This document shows positions 19,980 through 30,054 of a stretch of 64,000 bases of DNA, in pieces. A program made the position numbers and the translations under genes. The stretch comes from Rosenbergiella metrosideri (GTDB taxonomy: Bacteria > Pseudomonadota > Gammaproteobacteria > Enterobacterales > Enterobacteriaceae): the NCBI RefSeq assembly GCF_022602565.1, contig NZ_JALBCV010000006.1, forward strand, positions 105,124-169,123, read 5' to 3'. Position 1 is the stretch's first letter, and every line of letters starts with the position of its first letter. The notes under the pieces are model-generated. The model searched no databases. It was not told where the DNA came from and saw only the letters and a list, made by a program, of their open reading frames with translations.

Positions 19980-20344
19980 AATGAATAATCCTTAATATTT
20001 GTTTTTAAAAAAGATATCCAATTTTGACGAATAATTATTGTAAGATAACGACAACTAATTTCTAGCCAATTTATTCCACCTCATGAAATTTCTAATTACT
20101 ATCCATCCTATAAAAACCACCAACAACGCTAGGATTACTACGTATTGCGAACTGATGTTTGTAACATTTGGTCTAGGCTAGGTAAGCCAATTGAGCACCC
20201 CCTCTAAAGGCTATTAGATTAATTATCTCTATACCACGAAAGGATAATGCTAAGAAAAAGCGCATAGGAATATGCATAATATGCAACAAAGTGTTGATTA
20301 ATGTTCAACACTTTGTTGGCAATGCTTCTTATGCAAGAAGTATC
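19980..20344. other. AT-rich intergenic stretch between DUF6506-like gene and gcd
   Basis: No gene seen. It should hold the promoter of the small gene/AraC pair, and near its right end two hairpins that follow the gcd stop. Confidence 0.5.
20284..20341 (-). terminator. Two hairpins downstream of gcd
   Basis: A perfect 14-bp inverted repeat, CAACAAAGTGTTGA (20284-20297) and TCAACACTTTGTTG (20305-20318), with a 7-base loop, plus a smaller CTTCTT-GCAT-AAGAAG hairpin at 20326-20341 next to the gcd stop. There is no clean T-run after the large stem on the minus strand, so termination is inferred from position; a protein-binding palindrome is the alternative. Confidence 0.5.
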
Positions 20345-22774
20345 TTAATTTAATGCATAGGCAATAACGTAATCACCCCGGTCTGGGGATTGACGCGCCC
20401 CACCCGCTGAAATCAAGATGTACTGCTTACCTGTTTTTGGGGAGACATAACTAATTGGACCACCTTGACTACCGACCGGTAGTCGAGCTTTCCAAACTTC
20501 CTTGCCGGTTGAACTGTCAAAAGCTCGCAAGTAGTAGTCTTGGGTCCCCGCAATAAAGACCAACCCCCCCTGTGTGGCGAGGCTCCCCCCGAGTGAAGGC
20601 ATACCGATTGGCATTTTCATGCCCATCTTAATCCCCATCGGTCCGGTATCCTGAACGGTACCCAGTGGAACCTGCCACAGAATTTTTTGTGTGGTCATGT
20701 CGATAGCAGAAAGCGTCCCGAATGGCGGCGCTTGGCAAGGGATACCCAATGGCGACATAAAGCGATTTTTATTCACCGAATACGGTGCGCCTTTCATCGG
20801 TACGGCACCCATCCCAGTATTCACCGCCTCTCCACCTGTATTTGCTGATGTCGACGCGTTAGGATCAGCCTTGATCAGCTGCTGCCATAAGCCTAAGCGC
20901 ATGTCGTTGACGAAAATCAGATGGTTATTCGGATCCGTTGAGAGGCTTCCCCAGTTCATCCCACCAAGTGAGCCTGGGAAACTTAACGACTTATCGGTCC
21001 CCGGCACAGTGTAAAGACCATCGTAACGCATCGATTTAAAGTTAACGCGGCAGATCAACTGATCGAAGGGTGTGGCCCCCCACATATCCGACTCTTTTAA
21101 CGTTTGAGCGCCAATCTGTGGCATCCCCACTGAACGCGGCTGGGTGTCACTGTATTGTTCGCCCGGAATATTACCGCGCTTCACTTTTACATTGTCGACT
21201 TTGGTTAACGGTTGTCCCGTCAAACGGTCCAAAACGTAGATCTGCCCCGCTTTCGTGCCGACGACTACCGCAGGACGGTTTTCACCCGCGGGTGTTTTGA
21301 AATCGATAAGGCTCGGTTGCATAGGAATATCAAAGTCCCAGAGATCATTATGGACCGTTTGATATACCCACTTCTCTTTACCAGTATTCGCATCAACCGC
21401 CAGTATTGAAGCACCGTATTTATGGTCTAACGGTGTGCGATTCGCGCCCCAGATATCGACAGAAGAACTGCCCATCGGCATAAAGACGGTATTGGATTGC
21501 GGATCGTAAGACATTGGCGCCCACGAGTTCGGGGTGCTGCGAACATAGTGCTGTCCCGGTTGCAGCGTAGCATTCGGGTTTGGATTACCCGGATCGAAAG
21601 CCCAGCGTAATGCGCCCGTCAACACATCAAAGCCCCGCAGCACGCCACCAGGCATATCAGTACTGACATTGTCTGAGATACGCCCGCCAACGACCACAGT
21701 GGTGCCTGCAAGGGTTGGCGCGGAGGTCAATACATACTGTGGATCGGGAGCATTGCCCATTCCGGTTAATAAATTCACCGTCCCGTGATCGCCAAATCCT
21801 TCGCAGAACTGGCCATTATCGGCATTTAATGCAATCAGACGTCCATCAATGGTATTCATCAGAATACGACGTGGACAATTCGCAATGTCGGCACTGTTGA
21901 CGGCGAGAGGCTGGCTGCTCCCTGGTAGATCAGGGTGTGGCAGAGACTGCGTTGCATCAAAATACGCTAGCCCACGGCAGCGCATCCAGACCGATGACTT
22001 CGCATTGATTTCGGCTTTCCACAGCGCCTTACCACTGTCAGCATCCACAGCGATAACGTTGTTATGCGGCGTACAGAGGAAGATTTTGTCGCCAACTTGT
22101 AGCGGAGTCTGTTGATCTTCGGCGCCATTACCGTCTGGACTCAGCGGGGTATCGCCCGTATGGAAGGTCCATACCGGTTTTAAGTGTTGGACATTATCAC
22201 GAGTAATCTGGTCTGCCGCGACGAATCGGCTTCCCCCCGGGGTGTTACCATAATTATCCCAGTTGGTGAGTGGCGCTTGTTTTGAGACGGGCACTAATGG
22301 CTTAGGCTCGCCTTGGAACGCAACGGGATCATGAGGTTGAAACATACCTGCAAACGCCGCGATGAACCCTATGGTCGTCACTAAGGCAAGAAGATAACTG
22401 GCGATACTTATTCGCCGCGTTGCCAGGGGTTGGCGCAGTGAAGGTAATAGCAGGAACGCAACAATTGCTAAACCTGCAGGGAACATAAGACGTGAAATCA
22501 ACGGCCAGAAAACGAAGCCCACTTCCATCACCGCCCACACCAGTGTCCCCAGTGCGAACAGAAGGTAGAGCACCGCACCTGACGCTTTTAAACGAAAGAG
22601 TTGAAGACTACTCACTAACAGGACTATGCCTGAAATGAAGAAGTACCCGCTACCGCCTAAACTCAATAATTTCCCGCCCTCGATTGTAAAGAAGAGTGCG
22701 GTTAACAACAGTATTAGGCCAAATAAGCGGGTAGTAATCTTTAGCCACAATGGCTTTAGACGTGTATTTCCCAT
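20345..22774 (-). CDS. gcd: Membrane-bound PQQ-dependent glucose dehydrogenase
   Basis: Oxidises glucose (and other aldoses) to gluconolactone at the periplasmic face and passes electrons to ubiquinone. The 809-residue product has about five N-terminal membrane spans (residues 10-145), then a periplasmic eight-bladed propeller with tryptophan-docking-type repeats such as KAEINAKSSVWMRCRGLAYFDA, PGGVLRGFDVLTGALRWAFDPGNP, and HNDLWDFDIPMQPSLIDF. Length and layout fit the glucose/quinate/shikimate family (E. coli Gcd 796). AGGAAAA precedes the ATG. PQQ biosynthesis genes are not in this window, so the cofactor must come from elsewhere. Confidence 0.9.
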   Translation of the reverse strand: MGNTRLKPLWLKITTRLFGLILLLTALFFTIEGGKLLSLGGSGYFFISGIVLLVSSLQLFRLKASGAVLYLLFALGTLVWAVMEVGFVFWPLISRLMFPAGLAIVAFLLLPSLRQPLATRRISIASYLLALVTTIGFIAAFAGMFQPHDPVAFQGEPKPLVPVSKQAPLTNWDNYGNTPGGSRFVAADQITRDNVQHLKPVWTFHTGDTPLSPDGNGAEDQQTPLQVGDKIFLCTPHNNVIAVDADSGKALWKAEINAKSSVWMRCRGLAYFDATQSLPHPDLPGSSQPLAVNSADIANCPRRILMNTIDGRLIALNADNGQFCEGFGDHGTVNLLTGMGNAPDPQYVLTSAPTLAGTTVVVGGRISDNVSTDMPGGVLRGFDVLTGALRWAFDPGNPNPNATLQPGQHYVRSTPNSWAPMSYDPQSNTVFMPMGSSSVDIWGANRTPLDHKYGASILAVDANTGKEKWVYQTVHNDLWDFDIPMQPSLIDFKTPAGENRPAVVVGTKAGQIYVLDRLTGQPLTKVDNVKVKRGNIPGEQYSDTQPRSVGMPQIGAQTLKESDMWGATPFDQLICRVNFKSMRYDGLYTVPGTDKSLSFPGSLGGMNWGSLSTDPNNHLIFVNDMRLGLWQQLIKADPNASTSANTGGEAVNTGMGAVPMKGAPYSVNKNRFMSPLGIPCQAPPFGTLSAIDMTTQKILWQVPLGTVQDTGPMGIKMGMKMPIGMPSLGGSLATQGGLVFIAGTQDYYLRAFDSSTGKEVWKARLPVGSQGGPISYVSPKTGKQYILISAGGARQSPDRGDYVIAYALN

Positions 22775-22856
22775 GGAATTTTCCTGCCAAAAATATATAA
22801 AGAGCCGTTATAATACTGTTACAATCGATAACATCAATATTTCATTACGACAACCT

Positions 22857-24020
22857 CTACTCATGGTCGTTATTAATTGGTTTACTTTCTTGTAAGCAGG
22901 GTGCGAAAAATAGCTTGCCACTCCATGCTCCCCGAGCCGTTTTCATCATCACCAGTGCCCATATTCCACTTAAAAGGATAAGTAGCGCTACCGCAAGGTT
23001 CGAGAAAAAAGGGAATGCGGTCAGCTGAGCGAGCTTAAACGTTGCTAAAGTGAATACCCCCAATGGAAAGGTGTAGCCCCACCAACCCAAATTGAAAGGA
23101 ATTCCCTGTTTTACGTAATGGCAAGTGATACCCTGTGCGAGCAGTAACCACCATGCACCAAATCCCCATAATAAAATCCCCATTATCCAGCCAAACCCTG
23201 AAATAACCTGACTAAAAGGCTCGAAGATTGGATTACTGGCGAGCAGCGTGCTCTGTTGGCTCAGTAAAAACATCCCCAATGATCCGGTGCCTATAGGCCC
23301 TAATGCAAGCCAAGTGGTGGCGGATAAGGCGACGGGGGGAAGCTTATGTAGCGCCATACGCAAGAGTAAAATAGCGAGTAGAGATAAGGCGACTGGCACT
23401 GAGAATGCCCACAACACCATACTAAAAATAACCATCGTCTGCTGTTGCGCCGGATCGGACACATGTGGTGCAACAATCCAACCACTGGCCGCGGCAACTT
23501 CTGCGGCAACGATCGGTAATAACCACAAACCTGTCATAGACGAAAGTTGATGAGATTGTCGCGTGAACATAAACAGCGGTAATCCAATGCCGCAGGCTAT
23601 GGCGAGAATTGCATCGACGCGCCATAACTGATGAGCAATATCGACCGCGAGACTTCCGAAGACAGGGAGGCCGAAGCTGATAAAGCCATTAATAATCGTC
23701 GCTAGCCCCATAGGAATAGTGCCGAGAAACATCGACATTTGAGGATGGTCGAAAATTTTACACGCCTCTTGCGGATAGAGGAGCCAGCGCCCAAGATACA
23801 GCAGCGTAAATACGCTAAAGAGAGCAATATTCATCGCCCAGAGTAGCCGAGCGAGAGTTAATAAGAGGCTATTGGGTGTGGCAACTTGCGCGAGAACTAA
23901 GGCAAGGACGCCAGTCCCCATCGTCACCGCAAACCAATTTGGTGTAAAAAATCGCACGACCTCGTGAAATGAGGCCAAATGGGTTAAAGGCTTGTTGAAC
24001 TTTTTTATTGTTAGCGACAT
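22857..24020 (-). CDS. TDT/SLAC1-type transporter (TehA/Mae1-like)
   Basis: A 387-residue membrane protein with about ten spans. FFTPNWFAVTMGTGVLAL at the start and FLGTIPMGLATIINGF are typical of the tellurite-resistance/dicarboxylate transporter family, which includes TehA, the malate carrier Mae1 and the sulfite exporter Ssu1. Which anion it moves is not clear. The start at 24020 is preceded by AGGAGG; the frame is open upstream but unsupported. It lies 130 bases downstream of a LysR regulator on the same strand. Confidence 0.8.
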   Translation of the reverse strand: MSLTIKKFNKPLTHLASFHEVVRFFTPNWFAVTMGTGVLALVLAQVATPNSLLLTLARLLWAMNIALFSVFTLLYLGRWLLYPQEACKIFDHPQMSMFLGTIPMGLATIINGFISFGLPVFGSLAVDIAHQLWRVDAILAIACGIGLPLFMFTRQSHQLSSMTGLWLLPIVAAEVAAASGWIVAPHVSDPAQQQTMVIFSMVLWAFSVPVALSLLAILLLRMALHKLPPVALSATTWLALGPIGTGSLGMFLLSQQSTLLASNPIFEPFSQVISGFGWIMGILLWGFGAWWLLLAQGITCHYVKQGIPFNLGWWGYTFPLGVFTLATFKLAQLTAFPFFSNLAVALLILLSGIWALVMMKTARGAWSGKLFFAPCLQESKPINNDHE

Positions 24021-24150
24021 AAGCTCCTCCTGTAGAGAAGCACTATAAACCTCACCCACGAATATAAAAAACGGGTAAATATTGTTATACCTACCCAATA
24101 AAGTGGTAAGTGGAGTGAGCGCCACCATTATTCGAGGGGTTGAAGAAAGC

Positions 24151-25038
24151 TTACTCTTGTGGCGGAGCCAACGTTTTTGCCAATTCCAACCAAGCTATCG
24201 CCGCGGGAGGGAGCTGCGTTCCCGTACGCCAAGCTAAAGCTATCCGCCAGTCAGTATACGGTTCATTGAGAGGCACCAACGAGATACCGGGATGACGATG
24301 CTTAGTAGCCAGCATCCTCGGTAAAAATGCAACCCCCAGTCCCGCTGTCACGAGATCGACGATAAAATCGATTTGCCCACTTCGAGCCGTTATCCGAGGA
24401 CTCACCTTTCGCCGTTCACAAGCGGCCAATATTAATTGGTTAAGGGTGAACCCCTCTTCAAACAAAATAAAGGGTTCAGCATGTAAATCCTTAAAATTGA
24501 GTTGGTGATAGCCTGCTAAGGGGTGATCTGCCTGTAAGACCACAACGAGTGGCTCATTCCGCACATCTTGATAGGCAATGGCATCGTCCTTCGATACCAG
24601 TAATGCGGCGATATCTATCGTTCCGGCCTCTAGAAACTCGCGTAATCTATTTCCGCCATGTTCAATTAATTCAATATCCACTTGCGGGTAACGACGTCGA
24701 TACTCTGTAAACATCTTAGCAAATAACACCCCACAGCCTACCGGCGGCAAGCCTATACGAAGCGTACCTCCCTTAAGTTCCTGTAACGCATCGATCTCTG
24801 CGAGGAGGTGATTTTTCTCCGTAAGGAGGACGAGCGCGCGTCGATAAACGATTTCTCCTGCAGCCGTTAATTCCGTTTTGTGGCCAATACGGTTTAGCAA
24901 AGGAACTCCCAGTTCAACTTCTAGCGCTTTCACCGCTTTACTGACTGACGATTGGGTCAGCGACACGACATCCGCAGCTTGGGTAAAGCCGCCTTGACGG
25001 ACAACTTCGACAAAAACACGTAACGTTCTAAGGTTCAT
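24151..25038 (-). CDS. LysR-type transcriptional regulator
   Basis: A 295-residue LysR regulator: N-terminal winged helix with LRVFVEVVRQGGFTQAADVVSLTQSSVSKAVKALE and the usual LTAAGE turn, then an effector-binding domain with IGLPPVG and GLGVAFLPRM. It is transcribed away from lldD (128 bp gap to the lldD start) and towards the TDT transporter, so it may control either or both. The effector is unknown; an organic acid such as lactate is a reasonable guess from context only. Confidence 0.82.
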   Translation of the reverse strand: MNLRTLRVFVEVVRQGGFTQAADVVSLTQSSVSKAVKALEVELGVPLLNRIGHKTELTAAGEIVYRRALVLLTEKNHLLAEIDALQELKGGTLRIGLPPVGCGVLFAKMFTEYRRRYPQVDIELIEHGGNRLREFLEAGTIDIAALLVSKDDAIAYQDVRNEPLVVVLQADHPLAGYHQLNFKDLHAEPFILFEEGFTLNQLILAACERRKVSPRITARSGQIDFIVDLVTAGLGVAFLPRMLATKHRHPGISLVPLNEPYTDWRIALAWRTGTQLPPAAIAWLELAKTLAPPQE

Positions 25039-25167
25039 AACTATTCTTTTTTTGACTTATATTCAGTTGAAAAAGTTGTTTTTATCATAATTAAAAATAC
25101 CTTATTTTAGCTTTTACGCAAGCCGCCCTTATAGGGGGGGAATAGAACCCATACAGGAACGATGACT

Positions 25168-26307
25168 ATGATTATCTCATCCGCATCAGATTACCGGGAA
25201 GCCGCACGACGTAAGTTACCCAGATTCTTATTTGATTACATCGATGGCGGCGCCTATACCGAGCATACTCTACGAGCCAATAGCGCCGATTTAGCGACGA
25301 TTAGTTTACGCCAACGTATTTTACGAAATGTTGAAAATCTTAGTCTTAAAACAACACTCTTCGGCCAGCAGCACGACCTTCCCATCATTCTTAGCCCTGT
25401 CGGGTTAACGGGAATGTATGCGCGACGAGGTGAGGTGCAAGCAGCAAACGCCGCGGCAGCCAAAGGGATCCCTTTCTGTTTATCAACCGTCTCAGTGTGT
25501 TCGATTGAAGAGGTCGCCGCCCAAAGTGTACAACCGCTCTGGTTTCAACTCTACGTACTCAAAGATCGTGGGTTTATGCGTAACGCGCTAGAGCGAGCCC
25601 AGGCTGCGGGGATTACCACACTTATTTTCACCGTTGATATGCCAACGCCAGGCGCTCGCTATCGAGATGCGCATTCCGGTATGTCGGGCCCCTTTGCAGC
25701 TTCGCGTCGGATCTTACAAGCCTGTACGCGGCCGGAGTGGGCACTGAATGTGGGTCTGCGGGGTCGCCCTCACGATTTGGGTAATATCTCAAAATACTTA
25801 GGTAAAGCTACGACGCTGGAAGATTACGTTGGCTGGCTAGGAAATAATTTCGATCCCTCAATTAGTTGGAAAGATCTCGAATGGATTCGGAAGTTTTGGA
25901 AAGGGCCGATGATTATAAAAGGCATACTGGACCCGCAAGATGCTAAAGATGCCGTTAACTTTGGGGCGGATGGCATCGTGGTATCGAACCATGGTGGTCG
26001 GCAACTCGATGGCGTTTTATCGACGGCGAAAGCGCTACCGACCATTGCAGATAAAATCGGTGATGACCTCACTGTGTTAGTCGATTCAGGCATTCGTTCC
26101 GGACTGGATATTGTACGTATGCTGGCATTAGGGGCCAAGGCCTGCCTAATAGGACGCCCAATGGCCTATGCCCTCGCGGCAGATGGCCAACGCGGCGTTG
26201 AAAATTTATTGGAGATATTCTCTCAGGAAATACGTGTTGCGATGACCCTTACGGGTGTGACGTCGATCGATCGGATTGATCGCAGCGCCTTAGTGCTACC
26301 GGAGTAA
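25168..26307 (+). CDS. lldD: L-lactate dehydrogenase (quinone, FMN-dependent)
   Basis: Oxidises L-lactate to pyruvate on the inner membrane with FMN, donating electrons to quinone. The 379-residue product has the 2-hydroxy-acid oxidase core: [34 protein letters not shown], the active-site [16 protein letters not shown] and [18 protein letters not shown]. The start at 25168 gives MIIS.ASDYR as in E. coli; an ATG two codons earlier is also possible with AGGAAC close by. The C-terminus is about 15 residues shorter than E. coli LldD. The usual lldP permease and lldR regulator are absent here. Confidence 0.93.
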   Translation: MIISSASDYREAARRKLPRFLFDYIDGGAYTEHTLRANSADLATISLRQRILRNVENLSLKTTLFGQQHDLPIILSPVGLTGMYARRGEVQAANAAAAKGIPFCLSTVSVCSIEEVAAQSVQPLWFQLYVLKDRGFMRNALERAQAAGITTLIFTVDMPTPGARYRDAHSGMSGPFAASRRILQACTRPEWALNVGLRGRPHDLGNISKYLGKATTLEDYVGWLGNNFDPSISWKDLEWIRKFWKGPMIIKGILDPQDAKDAVNFGADGIVVSNHGGRQLDGVLSTAKALPTIADKIGDDLTVLVDSGIRSGLDIVRMLALGAKACLIGRPMAYALAADGQRGVENLLEIFSQEIRVAMTLTGVTSIDRIDRSALVLPE

Positions 26308-26317
26308 GGGATGCCTA

Positions 26318-26387
26318 TCATGGTACAATGAAGATAATACACCGCGAACCCGCGGCTGAGGCCTGATTATTATCGTCTGTACCATGA
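26318..26387. repeat. 70-bp imperfect inverted repeat with internal hairpin
   Basis: Outer arms TCATGGTACA (26318-26327) and TGTACCATGA (26378-26387), inner arms GATAATA (26333-26339) and TATTATC (26368-26374), and a central CCGCG-aacc-CGCGG hairpin at 26342-26355. It starts 11 bases after the lldD stop. The nested symmetry resembles a miniature repeat element or a structured 3' RNA end rather than a simple terminator; no T-run follows on either strand. Confidence 0.6.
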
Positions 26388-26444
26388 CAAGGTCGATTTC
26401 TGGGTTGGGGGGATAAAAAGCTTCACGTAAGCGTTGAGCTGCTG

Positions 26445-27650
26445 TTATCGACCTGAATTATTCGCTAACGCCTGCGCGCAAGCCCACGCTGAACTCCACG
26501 CCCATTGGAAGTTATACCCGCCCAGCCAGCCCGTGACGTCTACCACTTCACCAATAAAGTAAAGGCCGGGCACGTCGCGCGCCTCAAAGGTTTGCGAGGA
26601 TAAATGCTGGGTATCGACGCCGCCTAAAGTTACCTCGGCGGTACGGTAGCCTTCGGTACCATTCGGATAAACCGCCCACATCGTGAGTTGTTCGATGAGT
26701 TGCTGTTGTTGACGCGAATTCAGCTGTTTGAGCGTGACTTCAGGTAACAGAGAAAGCTCGACTAAACTGTCCACTAATCGCTTTGGTAACAAACGGGCTA
26801 AACTGTTCTTCAGGGAAAGGTTAGGATGTTCTCTGCGCTGTGCCTCAATAAAATGATTCACATCAGTATCAGGAACAAGGTTGATCGTCACCGCTTGCCC
26901 CGGACGCCAGTAACTGGAAATTTGTAGTACTGCCGGCCCCGATAGCCCACGGTGGGTAAACAGCATCGACTCTTTAAAACGGGTGCCATCTGCCGCATCG
27001 ATGGTAATGGGTACCGCGACGCCCGAAATCTGTTGCAGAGTATCCAGTATTGGCTTGTGCAAGGTAAAAGGCACTAATGCAGCACTGACGGGACGAACCG
27101 ATAAGCCAAACTGCTCCGCGACTTTGTAGCCAAAGGGTGTTGCCCCTAAGCCCGGCATCGACAGTCCGCCTGAAGCAACAACAAGTTTGCGAGTACTTAC
27201 ATTAGTTCCATTCAGCTTTAATAGGTATTCACCTGAATCATCTCTCTGTAGGTCAAGGATTTCGCTGCGTAGACGTATCGTAACCTTACCTAACTCGCAT
27301 TCCGCCAGCAATAATTCAACGATCTGCTGAGCTGAGTCATCGCAAAATAATTGGCCTAAGGTTTTTTCATGCCAATTAATATTGTATTTCCCAACCAAGT
27401 CAATGAAATCCCACTGTGTATAGCGAGCAAGTGCTGACTTACAAAAATGAGGGTTAGCGGAGAGATAGGCTGAGGGCTCAATGTATAAGTTAGTAAAGTT
27501 GCAGCGCCCACCACCGGACATCAATATCTTTCGGCCGATTTTCTTACCGTTATCCACCACCAGGACATTCAGTCCTTGCTGGCCCGCTTGCGCGGCACAG
27601 AATAACCCGGCAGCCCCTGCACCAATGACTACGACATCAAATTTTTCCAC
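26445..27650 (-). CDS. yhiN: YhiN/HI0933-family flavoprotein
   Basis: A 401-residue FAD-binding protein of the HI0933/YhiN family. The N-terminal dinucleotide-binding motif VVIGAGAAGLFCA is at residues 7-19, followed by GKKIGRKILMSGGGRCNFTN, and the C-terminal FAD contact is in YFIGEVVDVTGWLGGYNFQWAWSSAWA. Substrate and partner are unknown in the family. As in E. coli it is divergent from pitA. Confidence 0.87.
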   Translation of the reverse strand: MEKFDVVVIGAGAAGLFCAAQAGQQGLNVLVVDNGKKIGRKILMSGGGRCNFTNLYIEPSAYLSANPHFCKSALARYTQWDFIDLVGKYNINWHEKTLGQLFCDDSAQQIVELLLAECELGKVTIRLRSEILDLQRDDSGEYLLKLNGTNVSTRKLVVASGGLSMPGLGATPFGYKVAEQFGLSVRPVSAALVPFTLHKPILDTLQQISGVAVPITIDAADGTRFKESMLFTHRGLSGPAVLQISSYWRPGQAVTINLVPDTDVNHFIEAQRREHPNLSLKNSLARLLPKRLVDSLVELSLLPEVTLKQLNSRQQQQLIEQLTMWAVYPNGTEGYRTAEVTLGGVDTQHLSSQTFEARDVPGLYFIGEVVDVTGWLGGYNFQWAWSSAWACAQALANNSGR

Positions 27651-27879
27651 ACTACCCCCCTCTAAAAGGCCAGATTGTAGTGACCTGATAGGCTGGTGGC
27701 TAGTCAGAAAAAAAAAACTTAAACAATTATTAAATAACCTACTCTTTTTTATAAGAAAATTGATAGACAGTTAAGTGAAAATGGTAGGTCAAGGTAAAAA
27801 AGTATGATTTTTTGCTTTCCTGCAAGGACCTAACTCGCCGATAATGCCTCGGGTATGTCCCTTAAAATGGCGTAACATT

Positions 27880-29367
27880 ATGTTCCATCTGTTTACCGGT
27901 CTTGATTTAAGTACCAGTCTATTCTTAGTTCTGGCACTTCTGTTTGTTCTGTTTTACGAAGCAATCAATGGCTTCCATGACACGGCGAATGCGGTTGCTA
28001 CCGTTATCTATACCCGTGCCATGCGTGCGCAACTAGCTGTAATGATGGCTGGTTTATTCAATTTCCTCGGCGTCTTACTCGGCGGGTTAAGTGTTGCCTA
28101 TGCAATAGTGCACATACTGCCTACTGATCTGCTGCTGAATGTTGGCTCTTCCCATGGGCTGGCAATGATATTCTCAATATTGCTTGCGGCAATTATTTGG
28201 AATTTAGGGACTTGGTATTTTGGTTTGCCTGCATCCAGCTCGCATACGTTAATCGGTGCCATTATTGGTATTGCGGTAACGAATGCCTTGGTGACGGGTG
28301 GCTCGCTAGTCGAAGCGCTTAACCTACCGAAAGTAATCAATATTTTTCTCTCATTGATTCTATCGCCCATCGTCGGGATGGTGATTGCCGGTTTTCTTAT
28401 CTTCCTGCTCCGTAAGTACTGGAGTGGTACCAAGAAGCGCCGCCGTAATCATATGACGCCTGCTGAGCGCGAGAAGAAAGATGGTAAGAAGAAGCCACCT
28501 TTTTGGACGCGTATTGCTTTAATCGTTTCAGCGATTGGCGTGAGCTATTCCCATGGGGCGAACGATGGTCAGAAAGGCATCGGGCTAGTGATGTTAGTGC
28601 TGATTGGTGTTGCACCGGCCGGATTTGTGGTGAATATGAATGCCTCAGGGTATGACATCACCCGAACCCGTGACGCGGTGAATCACCTTGAGCAATACTA
28701 TCAACAACATAACCCACAAGTTTCAACGCTGATTGCCCCTCCTAGCATTAAGAACACGGCGATTGACCCTAATGAGCCTTTCCACTGTAGCAGTGAAAAT
28801 GGCTTGGTGACGGTCCACCATGCGCAAGATTTGCTGAATAACTTATCAAGCTACGATCAGTTGAGCGTCGAAAACCGCTCTCAAGTCCGTCGCTTGTTAT
28901 TATGCATGTCGGATACCGCCGATAAGATTGCCAAGCTACCTGAAACCTCATCTGACGATAAGCGTTTCTTAGGGAACCTGAAAAGCGATCTTAACGGTAC
29001 AATCGAGTATGCACCGATTTGGATTATTCTGGCGGTAGCACTGGCCCTGTCTCTCGGGACGATGGTCGGTTGGCGTCGTGTTGCGACCACCATCGGCGAA
29101 AAAATCGGTAAGAATGGCATGACTTACGCACAAGGTATGTCTGCCCAGATTACTGCCGCCGTGTCGATTGGCTTAGCGAGTTATACGGGAATGCCCGTGT
29201 CGACCACGCATATCCTCTCATCTTCCGTTGCCGGTACCATGATTGTTGATGGCGGTGGTGTACAGTCGAAAACGATTCGTAGTATCGCGTTAGCCTGGGT
29301 ATTGACCCTTCCAGTCTCTATCCTGCTGTCGGGTGCGCTGTACTGGATAGCACTACAACTGCTTTAA
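27880..29367 (+). CDS. pitA: Low-affinity phosphate (metal-phosphate) transporter PitA
   Basis: Proton-driven inner-membrane carrier of phosphate complexed with divalent metals. The 495-residue product has about ten membrane spans and the two PiT signature repeats, [24 protein letters not shown] and [13 protein letters not shown], plus paired [10 protein letters not shown] and [10 protein letters not shown] motifs. A soluble loop lies near residues 250-375. The start at 27880 is chosen because E. coli PitA begins in the same way (MLHLF); neither this ATG nor the in-frame one at 27844 has a good ribosome-binding site. Confidence 0.94.
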   Translation: MFHLFTGLDLSTSLFLVLALLFVLFYEAINGFHDTANAVATVIYTRAMRAQLAVMMAGLFNFLGVLLGGLSVAYAIVHILPTDLLLNVGSSHGLAMIFSILLAAIIWNLGTWYFGLPASSSHTLIGAIIGIAVTNALVTGGSLVEALNLPKVINIFLSLILSPIVGMVIAGFLIFLLRKYWSGTKKRRRNHMTPAEREKKDGKKKPPFWTRIALIVSAIGVSYSHGANDGQKGIGLVMLVLIGVAPAGFVVNMNASGYDITRTRDAVNHLEQYYQQHNPQVSTLIAPPSIKNTAIDPNEPFHCSSENGLVTVHHAQDLLNNLSSYDQLSVENRSQVRRLLLCMSDTADKIAKLPETSSDDKRFLGNLKSDLNGTIEYAPIWIILAVALALSLGTMVGWRRVATTIGEKIGKNGMTYAQGMSAQITAAVSIGLASYTGMPVSTTHILSSSVAGTMIVDGGGVQSKTIRSIALAWVLTLPVSILLSGALYWIALQLL

Positions 29368-29371
29368 GCTT

Positions 29372-29408
29372 AGTAAGACACAGGTCATTGATCTGTGTCT
29401 TACTTTTC
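29372..29408 (+). terminator. Rho-independent terminator of pitA
   Basis: Stem AGTAAGACACAG / CTGTGTCTTACT with a 9-base loop and TTTT following, 5 bases after the pitA stop. Confidence 0.88.
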
Positions 29409-29576
29409 CCTCTGATTCACTGCTCTCCTTGCCAAGTCAGGCTATACTTCTCCTAAGTGTATTCAATCGTTTCATCATGACAGTCCCTGCGCTTAACGTT
29501 ATGATTGGGGCTTCACAGAAACATCAATAAGCGCGAATCGCTGAGTCGTGACTATTGCGCCAATAAGGAGTTTATC

Positions 29577-30008
29577 ATGTCATATCATCATGTTTTGGTG
29601 GCCGTCGATCTCTCACCAGAAAGTGAAGAACTAGTCCAGAAAGCGGTTTCTTTAGCGAAACCTTATAATGCCAAAGTCTCGATTATTCATGTGGATGTTA
29701 ACTATTCCGATCTCTACACCGGTCTGATCGATGTGAACTTAGGCGATATGCAAAAACGTATCTCCCAAGAGACCTCGCAAGCTTTGACCACTTTGGCGAA
29801 CCAAGCGGGCTATCCTTTCAGCGAAATTTTGAGCGGAACAGGCGAGTTAGCGCAAGTGTTAGTCGACGCGATTAATAAGTACGATATCGATTTAGTGATT
29901 TGTGGCCATCATCAAGACTTCTGGAGTAAATTGATGTCCTCAGCGCGACAACTGATTAATAACGTTCACGTCGATATGTTGATTGTGCCATTTTGTGACG
30001 AAGAGTAG
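29577..30008 (+). CDS. uspA: Universal stress protein A
   Basis: Small cytoplasmic stress protein, 143 residues (E. coli 144). [19 protein letters not shown] at the start, [28 protein letters not shown] in the middle, and [20 protein letters not shown] towards the end are nearly identical to E. coli UspA. AAGGAG lies about 8 bases before the ATG at 29577. It directly follows pitA; the uspB gene that sits between them in E. coli is not present. Confidence 0.95.
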   Translation: MSYHHVLVAVDLSPESEELVQKAVSLAKPYNAKVSIIHVDVNYSDLYTGLIDVNLGDMQKRISQETSQALTTLANQAGYPFSEILSGTGELAQVLVDAINKYDIDLVICGHHQDFWSKLMSSARQLINNVHVDMLIVPFCDEE

Positions 30009-30054
30009 TCAGTGAAGGTCTCCCGGTCGTTGTTATCGTGATCGGGAGCGTTCC

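Noticed and set aside
29409..29576. Possible short uspB remnant between pitA and uspA
   Set aside because: No residues resembling UspB in any frame by eye and too little space; treated as a promoter region for uspA.
30020..30048. CTCCCG/CGGGAG hairpin as uspA terminator
   Set aside because: Short stem with a 17-base loop and no T-run; position is suggestive but support is too thin.
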